Shown here piece by piece: positions 1 to 9,198 of a stretch of 64,000 nt of DNA. A model generated the notes under the pieces. The model made no database searches and had not been told where the DNA came from. It saw nothing but the letters and a program-made list of their open reading frames with translations. The position numbers and the translations under genes are program-made. Source of the stretch: Rhizoclosmatium globosum (lineage: Eukaryota > Chytridiomycota > Chytridiomycetes > Chytridiales > Chytriomycetaceae). How positions within the stretch are numbered: the stretch's first letter is position 1; each line of letters opens with the position of its first letter. The DNA lies in the NCBI GenBank assembly GCA_002104985.1, contig MCGO01000067.1, forward strand, positions 177,084 through 241,083, read 5' to 3'.

Positions 1-2
1 TG

Positions 3-1118
3 GTTTCCAACAGAACTGCCACCATTGACCCAACAATTGACCCTGGAAACAATGAAGCCAACGTTAACGAGCTTAGAAATGTCCCAGCCATTGATCATGC
101 ACCATGGATTTACCCTCACACTCCAACATCGTTCTTGATGCCCATGTACGAAAAGACTGGATACGTTGCGGAAGTTGTCATTTGTGGTGGAAGCAAGAAC
201 ACAACATTCATGGCCTCCTCCGACTGTTTTTCAATTCAACCAGATAACCCACTTGCAGACTGGAAAGCCTTACCCAACATGCCAAATGCACGATTGATGC
301 CTGAAGCGACTTTGCTTCCAGATGGAACCGTCTTGTTCACCAACGGCATGGGATGGGGTCAAGCTGGAGGAGATGCTGGTCAGACTCAATACGCTGCTCG
401 TCCAGTCTTTGCCACGGATTTGTACGACCCTGTAGCAAACAAGTGGTCGACTGTTGAATCGGCCAAAATTATGCGTTCTTACCACAATGGTGCGGTTCTT
501 TTGAGCGACGGAAGTGTCATCACCACTGGAAACGAGATGGCCAACTATTTGGAATTCTGGGGAAATTACGACGCAATCGGTCCACTTGCTTCATTCGTTA
601 ACGACCAAAACGGAAAAAATGCCTCATGCTTCCCTTCGAATATAACGGGTGTCTGCACTCTGCCATGGGAGATGAGGGTTGAGCAATACTCTCCACAATA
701 CCTTTTCAATGGACCCCGTCCAGTTTTGGCTTCAATTTCCTCCGGAACAAAGTTTACGTACAACAGTACTGTTGGAATCAGTCTGGACCCCAAGGGAGCT
801 CCGGTCACTCGTATCACACTGATTCGTTACACAACTACTACTCACTCTACCAACACTGACCAGCGTTTCATTGAGCCTGTGCTTCTCTTTGTGAACTCAA
901 CTTACGCTGTATTCCGTATTCCTCCAAACGGAAAGATTGCCCCACCTGGAAACTGGCATATTTTCGGACTTTCAAAGGATGGAGTTCCTAGTGTGTCACA
1001 AGCTGTCCTTTTCGGTTCTGGACCAGCCACTTCTGTTCCTATTCCAACCACTTCTGGTGCATTGGAGAAGAGTGTCGCCCTCTTCATGGCTGTCCTCGTT
1101 GCTACTTTGGCTCTTTAG
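3..1118 (+). CDS. Glyoxal oxidase-like copper radical oxidase, C-terminal part
   Basis: The frame is open from the left edge, so the 5' part lies outside the window. The protein matches the second half of fungal glyoxal oxidases (AA5 family), secreted copper enzymes that oxidise aldehydes and make hydrogen peroxide. Visible landmarks are the axial Tyr-His pair in RSYHNGAVLLSDG (about 475-515) and the copper-ligand His in THSTNTDQR (about 840-865), both as in active enzymes; the Cys-Tyr cofactor residues would be upstream. The C terminus has a Ser/Thr-Pro stretch followed by a hydrophobic tail ending in TLAL, which looks like a GPI-anchor signal. No intron is seen in this part. The next gene begins only about 70 bases downstream on the same strand. 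Family assignment is firm; substrate is not known. Confidence 0.9.
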   Translation, partial: VSNRTATIDPTIDPGNNEANVNELRNVPAIDHAPWIYPHTPTSFLMPMYEKTGYVAEVVICGGSKNTTFMASSDCFSIQPDNPLADWKALPNMPNARLMPEATLLPDGTVLFTNGMGWGQAGGDAGQTQYAARPVFATDLYDPVANKWSTVESAKIMRSYHNGAVLLSDGSVITTGNEMANYLEFWGNYDAIGPLASFVNDQNGKNASCFPSNITGVCTLPWEMRVEQYSPQYLFNGPRPVLASISSGTKFTYNSTVGISLDPKGAPVTRITLIRYTTTTHSTNTDQRFIEPVLLFVNSTYAVFRIPPNGKIAPPGNWHIFGLSKDGVPSVSQAVLFGSGPATSVPIPTTSGALEKSVALFMAVLVATLAL

Positions 1119-1189
1119 AGTTTTTGTGGCAAATGAATGACATCATAATTATTTCCTTTTAAGACATCATTAAAGTACACTTAAAGAAA

Positions 1190-2092
1190 ATGGATGGAGA
1201 GATGTCGGTTGGATGTTCCTCATACCTTCCATCCTTTGTAGAGACATTCTCCCGTCCATCACCTTACTATGTTGCCGATGCCCTGTAAGTCAGTCACTGT
1301 CCTGCCTGCGGATTCTCTAGTCCAAGTCAATCTGAGTTTGGGGCACAACTACCTTCACCATACACATCTGAAACCGGCTTCAAGGGCGTCCTCTCTGCGA
1401 CACCTTGTGCAATCGCTGGGTCGTGTTGTGTTGGAAAACAGTGCGGAACCTGGGCAGGTCCCCACTTGACAACTGGCACTCAATGCTTCCAATTTGGAAC
1501 AATCGAAATGGAAGCGTACCTTGACATGCCCCAAACAACGAATGGAATGTTTTTTCTCGGTGGTTACATTCAAGGAACTCAGACGGCTGTGGATGGGCCA
1601 GGAGACTCTGTTTCATGGAACGAGATTGACGTTGGACTCAAAGTGAACGCCAACTCTTCATTTGAGTTCCATCCGACGTACTTTAGTCCAATTGAGAGCG
1701 AAGTTGTGCAATACTTTCCTGCAAGTTATAGTCGGTCTTGGCACAAGTATCGAGTTGAATGGACCCCAACGTCACTGGAATGGTTTGTGGACGGCATTTC
1801 TGCCAGAAGAGTAGTACCAGCAGTGGGAAATCCCGTTCCTTGGAGAGCTATGGATAGCCGAATCATTTTCAGAACGTTGAATCAAAAAGACGTGACTTCA
1901 CCCGACGCTACGATTTACATCCGAAAGATAACATACACTCCAAGTGGCTCAAACAACTCCACGATAAGTGGAGCTTCGGGCGCGAATGCGATTCCATCAA
2001 CAATCAGCACAACTGGCACTCGTTCAGCTGCTGCAAAAAAGCCATTCTTATCAATTATCATTATTAATCTAGTTATTGCTCTGCTATCCTGA
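1190..2092 (+). CDS. GH16-like (Crh/glucanase fold) secreted protein with incomplete catalytic motif
   Basis: From about 1300 to 1960 one frame encodes a GH16-type beta-jelly-roll (short motifs GTIEMEAYLD, NGMFFLGGYIQG, HKYRVEWTPTSLEWFVDG). GH16 enzymes cut or transfer beta-glucans in cell walls using Glu-x-Asp-x-(x)-Glu. Here the motif reads WNEIDVGLKV: the nucleophile Glu (codon 1622-1624) and Asp are present but the acid/base Glu is absent. A Ser/Thr-rich linker and hydrophobic tail suggest a GPI-anchored surface protein. The start is uncertain: ATG at 1190 is in frame but meets TAA at 1286-1288; a very short intron (about 1285-1320, GTAAGT...TAG) would remove it. No clear signal peptide is seen, so the 5' end may be mis-modelled or broken. 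Confidence 0.7.
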
Positions 2093-2138
2093 AATGTCAA
2101 TTTGAATACGAGATCATGAGCTTTATTTGATGAACAAT

Positions 2139-3397
2139 TTACAAGTAAACTAGAAGTGATCCCACCAACAAAAAGAAAGCAGTTTCGTATCCAACGAAGC
2201 TTCCTGCGCTCGATGATTTGGCAGTCGCAAGACTCAACTCAACTGTCCAACCCAACGCGATCTTGGCAAAAACAGCAACGTGGGTCATGTTGACCACATC
2301 AAGTGTGTCTAAAGGAGATCCATCTGGTTTGACCATATCGTTGTAAGGAAACGTGTTCTTGATACCAGATTCCATTAACATTGCGGATTCAAAACCATAA
2401 CGTGTCCAAGAAAAGTTGTCAGAACACAATTCCTCATCACACTTTTGACCTCCAACCTGTGGAAGACCGGAATCTTGTGTTGATTGATTAGTTAAAACTA
2501 CAGGTACTATGAATGAACTCACAAGTCGCCACAACAGAACTGATAAACTTTGTAGCTGGAGCAGTAGACTCACTCGAAAAGATTCCCACAATGGGAGTTG
2601 TCCTTGCCCGAACGTACCCTGTCTGGTCCAAATTCAAATATCCTACAACATCGCGTCCTTGTTTAGCATATTGTCTCGCAATCTCGATACTCCCATACAA
2701 CCCGACTTCTTCAGCCGCATACCAATGGAACTCAAGCGCACGGCCAGGAATAAACCCTTGCGTTGTCAAAACGCGAAGTGCTTCAAACACAGAAGTCGAG
2801 CCGGATGAACAGTCATCGGCGCCTGGGTTCGGTCCATCGATTGCATCCTCATTCCCTTTAGTTCCATTCGTAGCGGTATCAAAATGGGATCCAATGATAA
2901 TCGTTCCCTTGAAACCATCAGCTGGAGGCGTTGCAGATTCGTACCTGGCGATCACGGATGGCTGGATAAATCCGGTATGATTAAACAAAGATATAGTGAG
3001 CTTTGTTCCTGCGGGAACGGGGAGCTCTTTGCAACGAGCTGCAATCTTAAAAGGATTGTCAATATAGACGGCTTAATGAAGAGAGAAATCTAACCCAATT
3101 GGCGGCGTCGACTCCGTTTTTGGATGTGTAGAAGCGCTCAGGAAAGAGAGTGAGGCCAGTGAGGAACTTGGTGACTTCTGGAATCGAGACCTTGGTGAGA
3201 AGTGGAGTAACAGCGGACTGTTGGGAACAAGTAGATGGCATTGCTAGCGACGATGCTGGCGCCTTAGGAGGGTTTGTTTCTCCTGCAATAGCGCTTCCAG
3301 TTCTACCATTCTGAGACGCTTTTCCGTCTTCGTCGAGGGCAGACACTTGGATGGCAAGAAGGAGGAAGGGAACAAGCAATAAGCCCATCAACTTCAT
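2139..3397 (-). CDS. M28 family zinc aminopeptidase, secreted/GPI-like
   Basis: Three exons: 3397-3095, 3045-2523 and 2473-2139, with introns 3046-3094 (49 nt) and 2474-2522 (49 nt, GTGAGT donor). The start at 3397 gives a clean signal peptide (MKLMGLLLVPFLLLAIQVSA). The catalytic domain shows M28 zinc-ligand motifs GSHFDT, GADDCSSG and YAAEEVGLYGS plus LDQTGY. In Aeromonas/LAP-type enzymes the last zinc ligand is the His of CSDHxSW; here it is Asn (CSDNFSW, codon 2415-2417). The hydrophobic C terminus (FFLLVGSLLVYL) suggests GPI anchoring. Known role of the family: release of N-terminal residues from extracellular peptides. The missing ligand makes full activity uncertain. Confidence 0.85.
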
Positions 3398-3615
3398 TGT
3401 TTCAGGCTTTTTTTCGCATCCTTTGAAACAAACAAGCATTTTTCTTTCAACTTCGTGGATGAGGCTGTGTCATCGCCGGATCAGTTGTTGATACCTGTGA
3501 TTGTTATTAACCATTCACCAAAATCGAGGCTGGCTGATCTGCAATGAAATGATATCGAGTTAACTAAATTCCCCTTACTTTATTACGCAGTAATATGCTT
3601 TGAATAAAAATACGT

Positions 3616-5235
3616 CTATTCTTCCTTCAACTTAAGAATCTGTGGGACTGGAACCACGACTGGAACACTATCCACTTTGGCAACTTCCTTGACAGTCTCG
3701 CGAATAATCTTTGAAATACCAACTTCCGTTTCAGGCTTAGGTTTCGAAACTGTTTCGACAGCATCTGCGTCAATGCTCATCATGGTAGTGTGCTTGATGT
3801 ACTCGGTCATTCCCTCCAAGTACCCAGAAACACGAGTGTACCGAACACCATACTCGGCACATGTCCGCTCCACAATTTCTGAAACGACCATCAGGTGGCA
3901 GTGATTTACGGTTGGGAACAAGTGGTGTTCCATTTGGAGGTTCAAACCACCTGAAAACAGGTAATGGAACCACCAGGCTGCACCACCCTTCTTGGGGTCT
4001 CCAAAGTTTTGGGCTGTGATCACTTGATGGACAGTCCAATCCAAACTCTTTTCTTTCATGGCTGATGGAGTCAAATGGTTGATTTGGGTGTTGAGCATAA
4101 AGCACACTGAGAAAACCATAGAAGGAACAATGGCATACGCCAGCTTGGTAAAGAACCCAGTCTCAGGGCCGAGCGTAAAGAATGGCCAGCCAAACTGAAC
4201 GATGAAGAACATGAGGCGAGATAGGGCATGAAGTGTGAGTGTGAAAGTTGACACTGGAATACGTGGAATGACACCATTGTAGGTTTGTGACTTTGAGAAA
4301 ATGAGGTTGATGTTGCTTCCGAGACCTAGACCAAGCCAAGAACCAACAACGAAGTGGAAAACAATGGAGAGGACCTTCGCCTGTCTTGCATAGATGGCTC
4401 GGAAAGGGTGAGCTTTGTGCTCACGATGGATATCGACACCATGGAAAAGATCTGGGTCGTGGTATTCCATGTTACAGTGGACGTGATGACCAATAATGTG
4501 TTGATGGTACCCTATTATTAATATTACGATCAGATGGGTTCCTGGTGACTCAAAACAACACTCACATGCGAATGGTGATGAAAAGAACGGGAACAATCCT
4601 CCAACAAATGAATTGATGAATGGGTTCGTGGAGAGGGCAAAGTGGCAACCGTCATGGAAAGCATTGACACCACAGAACCATCCAGCAAGTGGGCAAATGA
4701 TCATCATGATAGGATTTCCACGAGCCATAAGCGCAATGGAGATCAAAAACAAAATGAAGGTTCCAATAATGAGAGCCCATTTCTCTGGAGTAGCCTTGTA
4801 GCCTCGATACGAGAGATTCCTCGTCGCTTCGCTTCGCCATCAAAGTACTCAACGACTCTTTGATTCACTGTCTTTCTAAACTCTCCGTCGAATGTCCATT
4901 CCACGTTGTCACCAAAGTCAGTCTCATGTTCGTCGCTCTTCAATCCAGACTCAAGAGTCTTAACCCCAAACGTTCGACTTCCTCCTTAGACATGCGAACT
5001 TATCCAACAAAGCCTTCATTTTAGTTTGATCCGCGAAAATGTGGGAGCTTTCAAACAAAGCTGTAGCGTCACGACCTGCCCCAAGACGGAGGGCCACTTC
5101 ACCACCAGGGTGACGAGCCGCAAATGGTGCCATATCATACCACTCATTATGGATCTGAATGTAGAGCTTATCAGGAGTGTGTACATTTTCGTACAGAGCA
5201 GCGAGAGTTGGCTTGGGGTCATTCAAAAGGTACAT
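3616..5235 (-). CDS. Cytochrome b5-fused front-end fatty acid desaturase (delta-5/6 type)
   Basis: Reading leftwards: an N-terminal cytochrome b5 domain with the heme motif HPGGE (5130-5080 region), then a membrane desaturase with three histidine boxes: HDGCH (near 4640), HIIGHH (near 4490) and QMEHH (near 3930). QxxHH in box three and the b5 fusion define front-end desaturases of polyunsaturated fatty acid synthesis in the ER. One ordinary intron is clear, 4512-4565 (54 nt, GTGAGT...TAG). Three further frame changes at about 4996, 4965 (G4 run) and 4812 leave no room for introns; each is a -1 step, and the residues on both sides keep matching desaturase pattern. ATG at 5235 is the simplest start but overlaps the stop of the upstream gene. 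Either the sequence lacks single bases here or the gene is broken. Confidence 0.82.
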
Positions 5236-5988
5236 GACTTATCCTTCTTTTCAGCAGTTTCCAAAGGTGGAGGGGCACCCAGAGCGCCAGCGGAAGGCAC
5301 CAGCTTGTAGAGGTCGTCAAGGGAAATGTTTGGATAGAATCCATATACTGTTTTGTGGGAAAGCGGTAAATAGATTTTCCGGTTATCAACGAAAGACGCT
5401 TGATTGGCGTCAAGCCCGAATGAAAGGGAGGAAAGATAACCTACCAAAGACAGGCGCACAACACTAACAAAGAAGAAGCCTCCGTTCCAGTCTCCCCAGG
5501 CAAGTCCCGCAACGGTGGCTGGAACAAAGAAGGCAAGAACCACGGCCAAGCTGTAATCAAAGGGATTCAGCTTTCCTGGGCCTACTACCACCGTAAAGGC
5601 TGTCCAATAATACTAACATGTTGTCGTAAGAGTGCTGCAGCTGGGCCCAGGCATCCGAGTTGGCATTACAAAGCGATGGCTCCGCAGTCACGGTTGGCTG
5701 GATGACCATGCGCACAATGTGTGGACAGAGAAGATCCAGGCGGGAAGCAATGTCAATCAGGAAGACATAGTACAGCGCAGACCACCAGAAGGTGCGTAAT
5801 TGGATTGTGACAGCAAAGCTCAGGAGGGCCAAGAAGGTGCTTCCAGCCATAACAGTGGCATGTGGCTGCTCGGTATTGTCTGCAACGGGTCCCATTTGAT
5901 TCGGTGTCAAAGTGGACAGGTGATAGCACACTTTTTTGGGGTTGTTTTTGGGTGTTCTTTCCTTCGATGACACCAAACGATTGGCCAC
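5223..5988 (-). CDS. Unrecognised multi-pass membrane protein
   Basis: Two exons are likely, with an intron of about 67 nt (GTTAGT...TACAG, roughly 5552-5618). The protein has hydrophobic segments near its start (STFLALLSFAV, WWSALYYVFLIDI) and after the intron (LAVVLAFFVPATVAG, GGFFFVSVVRLSLV). ATGs at 5988 and 5895 are both possible starts. The last stretch, rich in charged residues (ETAEKKDKS), runs straight into the desaturase start: the sequence ATGTACCTTTTGA contains both its stop and the desaturase ATG. A one-base shift would fuse the two proteins, so this could be a 5' part of the desaturase locus rather than a separate gene. I do not recognise the family. Confidence 0.45.
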
Positions 5989-6309
5989 CCTTGCCCTTCC
6001 CGCCTTCCTGAGAAAGGAAGAATGTTCATTCTACACACATTGACTCATATATTGACGCAAAGCAAGTTAAATAAGGTTGGGGCTGGGTGTAAGTGTATAG
6101 GCATTTGTCATTTTTGTCTTCAAGGTGATGGATGACAATTTGGCATCGACTGGCGCTGATTGGGTGCTGATCGAGCCACTCTGATCACTAATTAGCCTTT
6201 TACACACCGTGCTTTCTGATTAGCGACATGCTCAGAAGAATAAATACCACATTTTTTTAAGCTTCATAGATAATTTTATTGATTAGTAATAGATATGCAT
6301 TCTCCGACA

Positions 6310-7446
6310 TCAAGCTAACCCCACAGGCACTTCCACCGCTTTCGCATCAGCATTTAATTTTGATTTTTCAGCAGCTCCACGAAGCGTGGGGCTCAGCGTC
6401 TCAAGGTTAAAGTCCACAGCCCGCAAAATCACAATCAACAAAATAGTCGTTCCAAACAAAGCCCAAGGGCCCCAAAGGTATGCCATTACTGGAAAACTAA
6501 TGTAATAACCTCGCATTCCGAAAGTATAATACATGGATCCTCGATTCAACATTCTCGCAACAAACTCAATGTTGGCTGCAAGAGCATGAACATTTAAATG
6601 CCGCTGCCGTCTTTGCGATTCCGAAAGTCGGCCGCGGTGGTTTAGACGAGTCATAATACTGCCGCGTTCTGGTGACCTGCTTCGCTTATTAGGAAATTCC
6701 AGTTTCATTGACGCATGTGATTCGGTGCGAACTAAGTCAACTGGTCCTGAAGGTTCATCATGATGGTCACAATCATCTGTGCTGCTTTCTGATGGTGACA
6801 GATGGAATGCTTCCTCAAGCTCTTCCGCCGACATTTGGATGTTGATTACCAGTCCAACGTGATTATAAAATCGCATGGATTGTGCAAAGCAAAAGAACGC
6901 TGAAATGCATCATTATTTCAGGGTATAAAAAGGAGTTGAACTTACCAACACAAAAGACAACAGAAGGGTCATCACTTTCGGGCCAAAAAATCATCAAGTA
7001 CAAATCCAAATTGACTACCAAAGGATTGCTTGCTGTCAGTTGTCTCAGGGTGAAGACCACTGTTGCAAGAAGGCATGAATCCAAAGATGATGACAACAAG
7101 TAACCAGAATAGAAGATGCCATATGAGGTTTCTAAGAGATTGCACTGGTTCAACGGGTCAGGAAACAATATATCGGAGGTCAATTTACAGCACGCTCCAC
7201 TAACCTGCAAGTATGTCCTTGTTCTTTCCTCGCATAATAGTGGCAACCCATGCCTTCCTGTTATAGCCAATAGTCAGTACCATTAAGGGGATCCCTGTTG
7301 CCTCAGGACAAACCTTGACAGCCCATTCACTCCATAGACGGTCTTATGCGGTGCAGTCCTGACAACAGATACAAGCCAGACATGATACGCCACCACCAGA
7401 CCACACTGATGGCTGCCAGGGCAACGTTAGTGGCGTCGATAGGCAT
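6310..7446 (-). CDS. DUF599 family membrane protein, copy A (frame-disrupted)
   Basis: Recognised from DUF599 signatures shared with the neighbouring copy: AYHVWL and HKTVYGVNGLSR near the start, VQSLRNLI in the middle, RFYNHVGLVINI, and RGSMYYTFGMRGYYISFPV plus a final membrane helix before VDFNLETLSPT. The last exon (6310 to about 6900) is intact and joins upstream across an intron of about 50 nt (GTAAGT...TTTCAG). Further upstream the frame breaks repeatedly (about 7400, and several places from 6960 to 7130). Alignment to copy B shows the breaks are small deletions, for example one T lost in the codon before MASSIL. The middle part also lacks an intron present in copy B. Function of DUF599 is unknown; it is an integral membrane family. 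It may be a pseudogene or an under-corrected sequence. Confidence 0.7.
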
Positions 7447-7616
7447 TTTGTGTTCACTTTTTCTTTTTCGTTCGTTCGGAAAGGGTCGGGCCTCGTGGCC
7501 GGAACAAATCACATGATAACAAAATCTTCCGGCGGCAGCGAGGCACCCCTTCCTTCCATTCGTTCACAAAGATTATCGAATAGGAGTATTTTATAATCAC
7601 ATGTACATCATAGAAA

Positions 7617-8981
7617 TCAAACATTCAAAACAGTGCCGTCATCCATCTCTCTCAATCCACTCTTTTGACGTACAATACCGCCCTGATCCCCAACCTTAGA
7701 CGGCCCAGCCACAGACTTTCCATGCCCTTTATCCAACGACTTTGCCCCTTGCACATCTGCATCCAACTTTGATTGCTCCTCCCGAAACTGTGTTGGACTC
7801 AACGTCTCCAAATTAAAGTCGACAATCCGCAGAATAAAACAAGCAACAACGTGGTCAACAACAGCGCCCAAGGACCCCATAAGTAGCCCATGACTGGGAA
7901 ACTGATGTAATATCCACGCATACCAAGTGTATAGAACATGGACCCTCGGTTCAACATACGTGCAACGAATTCAACGTTTGCGGCACGAGAGTGAGCGTTG
8001 AGGTGTCGGTCTCGGCGGTGTTGAGTATCCGAGTGTTTATCAACTGCTGAAACGTTTTAAGGGACTGGCGTCACGTACATTCAGAGCATCCAAATTTGAA
8101 AACGATCTCTTGCTCTCGGCTCTTTCGCGTGTGATTTCGTCAGTATGGGGGCGTGCTTTTATGGGAGAGCGGCCTTTGCGGGAATCCGAGATATCGACAT
8201 GAGTTGAATGATCTTCTGAAAAGCGGCCATGATCGTCTTCTTCATCAGGTAGGTGGGATTCCTTTAACCGGAATGCGTCTTCTAGTTCTTCGATTGAAAT
8301 GTTGATGTTGATGACAAGGCCGACGTGGTTGTAAAATCGCATGGATTGAGCAAAGCAAAAGAAGGCTATCGATAGATGGCATTAGAACTGTTAAGTACAT
8401 ATGAGCATTAAGGAAAGAATACCCACCAACACAAAAGACAATCAACAACATCATAACTTTTGTTCCAAACAACTGATCCAACGCAAATCCAAACTGACTT
8501 CCAAGAGGATTTCCAATTGTTGCAACTGATTCTGGATGAGAGACAACTGTTGCCAAGAATGCTGCACCCAGCCAAGTTAGCATTGAAGGGCATCCAATCA
8601 ACAACTTACCAATGAATCCAAAGATAATAGCAACACAAGTAGAAGCAAGAATAGAAGATGCCATAATGAGGTTTCTGAGGGATTGAACTGACTTATCGTA
8701 AGTAAGGCAACCCACAAATTGGTTGCTTGTTACCTGCAAGAATGTCCTTATTCTGCCCTCGCATGATCGCTGCTACCCATACTTTCCTGTGAGAGGTGTC
8801 ATCAGAGGACTTGTTAGCCCCAGCATCAAAGCAATGGACACCCACCTTGAAAGGGCAGACAGACCATATACAGTCTTTTCGGGACTCTTCCTGATCATAC
8901 TAGGAGCCAAAGGTGGTATGCAAGAAGAATGACCACACAGGCCGTTCCGACGGCAATATTGGTCGCTGCGTATTCGTCCAT
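7617..8981 (-). CDS. DUF599 family membrane protein, copy B
   Basis: The better preserved tandem paralogue. Order of motifs from the ATG at 8981: ILLAYHLWLL, SPEKTVYGLSALSR, intron, KVWVAAIMRGQNKDILA, intron (GTAACA...GTCAG), VQSLRNLIMASSILAST, intron (GTAAGT...GTGCAG), AFLATVVSHPESVAT and QFGFALDQLFGTK, intron (GTGGGT...ATAG), FFCFAQSMRFYNHVGLVINI, a charged cytosolic loop, intron, and the closing MLNRGSMFYTLGMRGYY helix region. Two one-base deficits interrupt it, near 8897 and near 7835; in both cases copy A continues in frame at the same point. About four membrane helices are expected. Role unknown; the pair probably arose by local duplication. Confidence 0.75.
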
Positions 8982-9198
8982 TTTGATGAGGGTTTTTGAA
9001 GATAAGAAGTCAAACAGAAATCATGTGATTCACAATGGCAGTTCATTCTTCGAATAGTTCCTTCATGGTAATTCTAGTTTTTTGACTTCAACCCTCCTGT
9101 CAAACTCAGATGAACATAAGAGAAACCGTTCGCAAGCGTGAGAGTCCACAGAGCACATGAAAGGATGTTATTAACGCTAATTAGGTATTCTGGTCGAT

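Noticed and set aside
5223..5600. Delta-9 (stearoyl-CoA) desaturase fragment
   Set aside because: The segment GGFFFVSVVRLSLV is suggestive, but none of the histidine boxes of that family occurs nearby.
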